A stretch of 64,000 nt of DNA from Pseudacidovorax sp. RU35E (GTDB lineage: Bacteria > Pseudomonadota > Gammaproteobacteria > Burkholderiales > Burkholderiaceae_C), in NCBI RefSeq assembly GCF_900156165.1, contig NZ_FTMY01000006.1, positions 62,001 to 126,000 of the forward strand, given 5' to 3'. Position 1 is the stretch's first letter. Each line of letters opens with the position of its first letter. The notes beneath the pieces were generated by a model. It saw only the letters and a list, made by a program, of their open reading frames with translations, did no database searches and had not been told where the DNA came from. Shown here one piece after another: positions 59,781-64,000 of the stretch. The translations under genes and the position numbers were made by a program.

Positions 59781-60565
59781 GCCCCTCGGACATCGCCCCG
59801 CCTGTGGCCGGCCCGGGCACGCTCTACCTCGTCCCCGCCCCGCTGGACTTCGGCTGCGACATCCAGGTCCCGGTCGAGGACAGCCTGCCTGCCGCCACCC
59901 TTCGCGCCGCCGCGAGCCTTGGCCACTGGGTCTGCGAAAACGCCAAGAGCGCCCGCGCCCTCCTCAAGCGCATCGACGGCATGGTGCCGCTTGCCGTGCC
60001 GATCCAGCAGATGTCGATCCGGGAACTGCCCCGTGAAGTGCACAAGAAGGGCGACCATGGCGGCGGCTTCGATGCCCGTGGCCTGCTGGCCGACCTGCAG
60101 GCTGGCCATGACGTCGGATTGTTGAGCGAGGCCGGCATGCCGGCGGTCGCCGACCCCGGCTCGTCGGTGGTGCGTACCGCCCACGACCTGGGAGCATCCG
60201 TGGTGCCATTGGTGGGGCCCGTGTCTCTGCTGCTCGCGCTGGCGGCCAGCGGCCTGGGCGGCCAGGACTTCGCCTTCACTGGCTACCTGCCGCAGGACGC
60301 CGAGGCCCGCCGCCAGCGCATCCGCGATCTGGAAGGCCTGGCCCTCAAGCGCGGGCAGACGCAGATCGTCATCGAGACGCCCTACCGCAACGATGCCGTG
60401 CTGCAGGCCCTGGTGCAGACGCTGCAGCCGAATACGCGCCTGGCGGTCGCCTCCGGGCTCACGCTGCCGCAGGCGCAGATCAGCAGCCGCAGCGTGAAGG
60501 GCTGGCGCGCGCTGCCCGAGCGTGCCATGGGCAAGCTGCCTGCCGTCTTCGCGTTCGGCCGATGA
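59777..60565 (+). CDS. RsmI-like SAM-dependent methyltransferase
   Basis: A 262-residue tetrapyrrole-methylase-fold protein of the RsmI (COG0313) type. It has GTLYLVPAPLDFGCD at the start, GLLSEAGMPAVADPGSSVVR as the central motif and VVPLVGPVSLLLALAASGLG for SAM binding, then FTGYLPQDAEARRQRI. Family members 2'-O-methylate 16S rRNA C1402. The altered first loop and the separate genomic place suggest a paralogue rather than rsmI itself. The start is a GTG at 59777 inside the maf stop. Confidence 0.88.
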   Translation: MSPSDIAPPVAGPGTLYLVPAPLDFGCDIQVPVEDSLPAATLRAAASLGHWVCENAKSARALLKRIDGMVPLAVPIQQMSIRELPREVHKKGDHGGGFDARGLLADLQAGHDVGLLSEAGMPAVADPGSSVVRTAHDLGASVVPLVGPVSLLLALAASGLGGQDFAFTGYLPQDAEARRQRIRDLEGLALKRGQTQIVIETPYRNDAVLQALVQTLQPNTRLAVASGLTLPQAQISSRSVKGWRALPERAMGKLPAVFAFGR

Positions 60566-61716
60566 GTGCGCGCCTGCCAGCCGCCCGCTGGGCCGCGCGC
60601 ACGCAGTTCTTCTGCTCCGGGTTCATCTTTGCGACCTGGGGTGTGCACATCCCCACCGTCAAGGCGCACTACGGACTCGACGAGGCTGCGCTCGGCCTTG
60701 CGATGCTGGCTGCCGGCGTGGGCGCACTTCTGGGCCTGGCACGCGCCGGCCGCTGGATCGGCCGCCTGGGCGCGAATCGCGTCGCCGGTGCAGTGGGCTG
60801 CGGCTACGCACTGCTGCTCGTCCTGCTGCTGGCCATGCCGGGCTATGCCACCCTGCTCGCGCTGCTGGCCGTTTTCGGCCTACTCACCAGTGTCTTCGAC
60901 GTGGCGATCAACACCGAGGCCGCAGCCATCGAGCTGACGGAAGGCGTGCCGCGCATGAGCGGCATGCATGGCATGTTCAGTCTGGGCGGCATGGCCGGTG
61001 CCAGCAGTGGCGCGGCGTTGCTGGCTGCAGGCTGGGCGCCCGTCATCCATCTGGGGGTCGTTGCCGCGGCGATGGCGCTCGCCATCGGCATCGCGGCGGC
61101 GCGCATGCTCCCGGCATCGCACACGGCCTCCGCGGGCGAGGACGCAGGTGGCGGCCTGCGCAACGCCCGGGGGCCGCTGCTGATCCTCGGGCTTCTGGCG
61201 GCCCTGGGCCTCGTGGCCGAAGGCGCGATGTACGACTGGAGCGTGCTGTACCTGCAGCAGGAACTCGGCAGTCCGCAGCAGCAGGCCGCCCTGGCCTACG
61301 CCAGCTTCTCGGCCGCCATGGCGGCCGCCCGCTTCGGGGGCGATGCCCTGCGGGCCCGGATTCCCTCGACCTGGCTGCTGGCGGGAAGCGCCCTCCTGGC
61401 AGCAGCCTCCATGACCGTCGGCCTGCTCACGCATTCGCCCTCGGTGGCGCTGGCCGCCTTCGCAGGCGTCGGGCTGGGCTTCGCGAACGTGGTGCCGCTG
61501 CTGTTTGCCGCGGCGGCGCGCGTGCCTGGCGTGGAGCCGGCACGGGGCATCGCCGCGGTCTCGGCTGCGGCCTATCTCGGCTTCATGGCCGGGCCGCCGG
61601 TCATCGGCTTGATCGCCGGCGCCAGCTCACTGACCCATGCCCTGTCGGTGGTTGTGATATTCGCGATGGCGCTGGCGGCCTCGGCGCCGCTGGCCTCACG
61701 CGGCAACACGCACTGA
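60562..61716 (+). CDS. MFS transporter
   Basis: A 384-residue major-facilitator permease with about 12 hydrophobic segments. The first helix is FFCSGFIFATWGVHIPTVKA, a loop 2-3 motif RAGRWIGRLGANRVAGAV follows, and the central loop is about 190-205. FGLLTSVFDVAINTEAAAIE and SGMHGMFSLGGMAGA resemble the YbjJ group, whose substrate is uncertain. It starts in an ATGA overlap with the methyltransferase gene and is convergent with sppA, 26 nt away. Confidence 0.9.
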   Translation: MSARLPAARWAARTQFFCSGFIFATWGVHIPTVKAHYGLDEAALGLAMLAAGVGALLGLARAGRWIGRLGANRVAGAVGCGYALLLVLLLAMPGYATLLALLAVFGLLTSVFDVAINTEAAAIELTEGVPRMSGMHGMFSLGGMAGASSGAALLAAGWAPVIHLGVVAAAMALAIGIAAARMLPASHTASAGEDAGGGLRNARGPLLILGLLAALGLVAEGAMYDWSVLYLQQELGSPQQQAALAYASFSAAMAAARFGGDALRARIPSTWLLAGSALLAAASMTVGLLTHSPSVALAAFAGVGLGFANVVPLLFAAAARVPGVEPARGIAAVSAAAYLGFMAGPPVIGLIAGASSLTHALSVVVIFAMALAASAPLASRGNTH

Positions 61717-61742
61717 CGCCTGTCGAGCAGGCCCGGGCGCGC

Positions 61743-62792
61743 TCAGCGCACCGACGGTGCAGCCCGCATCGTGGCATGCACCGCCACGTCGGCGAAGGCA
61801 GCGCCGAACTTCTTGGCCAGGCGCTCGGCCACGTTGTCGCGGCGGGTGTAGTCGACCACGTCCTCCGCCTGGATCACGTCGCGGGCCACGTAGTCGATGC
61901 TGCCGAGCTGGTCCGCCAGGCCCAGGTCCACGGCCTCCTGGCCGGTCCAGAACAGGCCGCTGAACAGTCCGGGCGTGTCCTGCTTCAGGCGCTCGCCCCG
62001 CCCCTTCTTGACCACGTCGATGAACTGCGCGTGGATCTGGTCGAGCATGCGCTGGGCGTGAGCGCGCTGGGCATCGTTCATCGGGCTGAAGGGATCGAGG
62101 AAGCCCTTGTTCTCGCCGGAGGTCAGAAGCCGGCGCTCGACGCCCAGCTTTTCCATCGTCCCGGTGAAGCCGAAGCCGTCCATCAGCACGCCGATGCTGC
62201 CGACCAGGCTGGCCTTGTCGACGTAGATCTTGTCGGTGGCGGCAGCGATGTAATAGGCAGCGGAAGCGCAGCTTTCCTCCACCACGGCATAGATCGGCTT
62301 GCCGTGCTTGGCCCGTAGGCGCTTGATCTCGTCATGGATGATGCCGGCCTGCACCGGACTGCCACCCGGCGAGTTGATCAGCAGGACGACCCCTTTGGAG
62401 CCCGGATCCTCGAGTGCGCTCTTGAGGGAGGCGATGACGAACTCCGCACTCGCGTCGGCACCGTCGGCGATCTCGCCGCGGATGCTCACCACGGCGGTAT
62501 GCGCCGTGGTGGTGGCCGTGCTGGGCGCGCCGCGGCTCAGTGCCAGCCAGGCCAATGCCACGAAGAACACCAGCCAAGCCAAGCGCACGAAGGTCTTCCA
62601 TCGCCGTGCGGCGCGCTGCTCCTTCAGCGATGCGAAAGCCAGCTTTTCGAGGGTGGCGCGTTCCCAGCCGGGCGCAGAGGTCGGATCGTTTTTCACGGAG
62701 GTGGGTGCAGAGGCTGCGGATTCGTTCAGGGGCGCGGGCGTCGGCTCAAAGGGCTCGAAGCCAGAGGGTTCCAGGCGGTCGGGAGGACTCAT
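61743..62792 (-). CDS. sppA: signal peptide peptidase SppA (S49 family)
   Basis: Membrane-bound serine protease that degrades cleaved signal peptides. It has 349 residues, the short single-domain form. One transmembrane helix lies at about 67-84 (RLAWLVFFVALAWLAL). The catalytic fold has VLLINSPGGSPVQAGIIHDE, the nucleophile Ser in VEESCASAAYYIAAA, and the general base Lys region in VGSIGVLMDGFGFTGTMEKL. It lies 45 nt after the Rieske gene. Confidence 0.93.
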   Translation of the reverse strand: MSPPDRLEPSGFEPFEPTPAPLNESAASAPTSVKNDPTSAPGWERATLEKLAFASLKEQRAARRWKTFVRLAWLVFFVALAWLALSRGAPSTATTTAHTAVVSIRGEIADGADASAEFVIASLKSALEDPGSKGVVLLINSPGGSPVQAGIIHDEIKRLRAKHGKPIYAVVEESCASAAYYIAAATDKIYVDKASLVGSIGVLMDGFGFTGTMEKLGVERRLLTSGENKGFLDPFSPMNDAQRAHAQRMLDQIHAQFIDVVKKGRGERLKQDTPGLFSGLFWTGQEAVDLGLADQLGSIDYVARDVIQAEDVVDYTRRDNVAERLAKKFGAAFADVAVHATMRAAPSVR

Positions 62793-62837
62793 GATGCGGA
62801 AGGCCGTCGAGCCATGGTGATGCAGGGCGGCTCGGAT

Positions 62838-63209
62838 TCAGAAGGTGAACGGGCGCAGGTTCCAGGCAGTATGCCAGTGCACCACCCCGTCGATTTCGCT
62901 GAGCTCGATGCGCACCAGCCCACCTCGGCAGGGCCCGCTGGCACAGGCGCCGGTGTCGGGCGCATACGCTGCGCCATGGGTGGCACACAGGAGCCAGCGG
63001 CCGGTGTCATCGAAGAAGCGACCTTCCTGGTAGTCCATTTCCATGGCGACATGGGTGCAACGGTTCAGGTAGGCATGCGGCCGACCTTGCCAGCGAATCG
63101 CGAAGGCCCGGCAGGTCTGGCCGCCATAGATGACATCGAATGGAACCGCCAGCCCACCGTCTGACAGGTCGGCGCTGCGGCAAAGGGGGAAAAGGGCGTC
63201 ATCAGCCAC
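62838..63209 (-). CDS. Rieske 2Fe-2S domain protein
   Basis: A 123-residue stand-alone Rieske ferredoxin. The cluster ligands are Cys51 and His53 in NRCTHVAMEMD and Cys75 and His78 in LLCATHGAAYAPDTG. The size and GGLVRIELSEIDG ending match small NirD-like Rieske proteins often found between gph and sppA in betaproteobacteria. The electron partner is unknown. Confidence 0.9.
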   Translation of the reverse strand: MADDALFPLCRSADLSDGGLAVPFDVIYGGQTCRAFAIRWQGRPHAYLNRCTHVAMEMDYQEGRFFDDTGRWLLCATHGAAYAPDTGACASGPCRGGLVRIELSEIDGVVHWHTAWNLRPFTF

Positions 63210-63312
63210 GCGGGCAGCGTACCAAAGAACGCCGTGGCCGCCGTGTCAGGGGTTGCCGCGGCACCACACCGGCACGCGGCTTGCCGGCGACGACGGCGCC
63301 GCGAGAGGCAGC

Positions 63313-63993
63313 TCAACCGCGCTGCAAGAGCCACTCGGCCAGGTCGGGCACGGAATGCGCCACATGCAAAGGCGCCAATGCGTCGAAGCCTTCCGTCGAG
63401 TGCGCGCCATAGCCCACGCCCACGCTGGCGCAGCCGGCATTGCGCGCCAGCTGCAGGTCGTGCACCGTGTCCCCGATCATCAGCGTGCGTTCGGGCGTCA
63501 CATCCAGCGCCTCCATCAGCTCCAGCAGCATGCGCGGATGGGGCTTGCCGAAGGTCTCATCGGCCGTGCGCGAGGCATCGAAGCGATGGCGCAGCGCGAC
63601 GGAATGAAGTGCCTGGTCCAGTCCGCGCCGAGACTTGCCGGTCGCGACCGCCAACTTGTGGCCGCGCGCAGCCAGCGCGTCCAGCAGCGGTAATACGCCG
63701 TCGAAGAGCACCAGATCGTCCTGGTGGCGCAGGTAATGGAAGCGGTAGCGCTCGCCCAGCTCGCGGTACTTCTCAGGCGGCACGTCGGGTGCGGCGCGGG
63801 CCAGCGCCTCGGCCAGGCCCAGACCGATGACCCAGGCCGCATCATGGTCGCTGGGGCGACGGCCGCCCACGTCGACCACCGCTTCCTGGATGCAGCGCAC
63901 GATGACGGCGGTGGAGTCGTACAGCGTGCCGTCCCAGTCGAAGGCAATCAGGTCGAAGCGGCGGCCAGCCGGAGAAGTGTCAATGTTCGTCAT
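63313..63993 (-). CDS. HAD-superfamily hydrolase (Gph-type phosphatase)
   Basis: A 226-residue HAD phosphatase close to phosphoglycolate phosphatase. Motif I is AFDWDGTLYDS with Asp19 and Asp21, motif II is in KLAVATGKSRRGLD, and motifs III/IV are in FGKPHPRML and MIGDTVHDLQLARNAG. The cap domain holds EKYRELGERYRFHYL. It starts at the ATG at 63993, 7 nt from the window end. The upstream gene in relatives is rluC. Confidence 0.9.
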   Translation of the reverse strand: MTNIDTSPAGRRFDLIAFDWDGTLYDSTAVIVRCIQEAVVDVGGRRPSDHDAAWVIGLGLAEALARAAPDVPPEKYRELGERYRFHYLRHQDDLVLFDGVLPLLDALAARGHKLAVATGKSRRGLDQALHSVALRHRFDASRTADETFGKPHPRMLLELMEALDVTPERTLMIGDTVHDLQLARNAGCASVGVGYGAHSTEGFDALAPLHVAHSVPDLAEWLLQRG

Positions 63994-64000
63994 GGGAATC

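Noticed and set aside
60522-62318. 598-codon plus-strand frame across the MFS gene and sppA
   Set aside because: Out of frame with the MFS gene and antisense to sppA; no family resemblance.

Overview
The window is chromosomal housekeeping DNA from a GC-rich, Gram-negative betaproteobacterium, most likely Burkholderiales, family Comamonadaceae (Acidovorax/Variovorax-like). This rests on gene orders recalled for that group (gntR-sdhCDAB-sdhE-gltA; leuCDB-asd-fimV-truA-trpFBA-accD; rpoE-rseA-rseB-mucD-lepA-lepB-DUF4845-rnc-era-recO-pdxJ-acpS-nagZ; yceD-rpmF-plsX-fabHDG-acpP-fabF) and on an intergenic repeat near 42.1 kb of a kind common in Comamonadaceae. The genus cannot be fixed from sequence alone. 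I see no tRNA, rRNA, CRISPR array, prophage or insertion sequence.

Layout. 1-7 kb: two aconitases (acnA, cut by the window edge, and acnB) flank a small accessory patch: a four-helix membrane protein, a divergent MmyB-type XRE regulator and a PPOX-fold stress protein. 7-17 kb: a TCA-cycle cluster. On the minus strand are mdh, a trans-aconitate methyltransferase, a HpcH/HpaI lyase and an MliC-like periplasmic protein. Diverging on the plus strand are a GntR/UTRA regulator, sdhCDAB, sdhE and gltA. 17-31 kb: an entericidin-type lipoprotein, a LysR regulator, leuCDB, asd, fimV, truA, trpFBA and accD. 31-36 kb: an iron-uptake pair (TonB receptor plus PepSY/flavodoxin/FNR reductase) behind a Fur-box-like site. 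36-39 kb: YggT, a LON-domain protein, lysS and YggU. 39-59 kb, nearly all on the minus strand: nagZ, acpS, pdxJ, recO, era, rnc, DUF4845, lepB, lepA, the sigma-E stress operon (rpoE, rseA, rseB, mucD) and the type II fatty-acid cluster with plsX, rpmF and yceD. 59-64 kb: maf, an RsmI-like methyltransferase and an MFS transporter on plus; sppA, a Rieske protein and a Gph-type phosphatase on minus.

Together these cover the oxidative TCA core, leucine, lysine/threonine and tryptophan synthesis, fatty-acid initiation and elongation, envelope stress control and membrane-protein biogenesis. Many neighbours are translationally coupled by 4-nt ATGA or GTGA overlaps.

The most interesting unexplained structure is the leuB-asd gap. 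It holds a 33-codon ORF ending in a Thr/Ile/Lys-rich run, a very long hairpin that swallows its stop codon, and a 7-nt repeat that lets the hairpin's 3' arm pair instead with the asd Shine-Dalgarno. This looks like a leader-peptide translational attenuator for the aspartate pathway. Other signals: three TCTTAT half-sites between mdh and gntR, a Fur-box-like site followed by an intrinsic terminator before the TonB receptor, and a gene-free 0.55 kb before lepA with DnaA-box-like 9-mers and a possible short terminated transcript.
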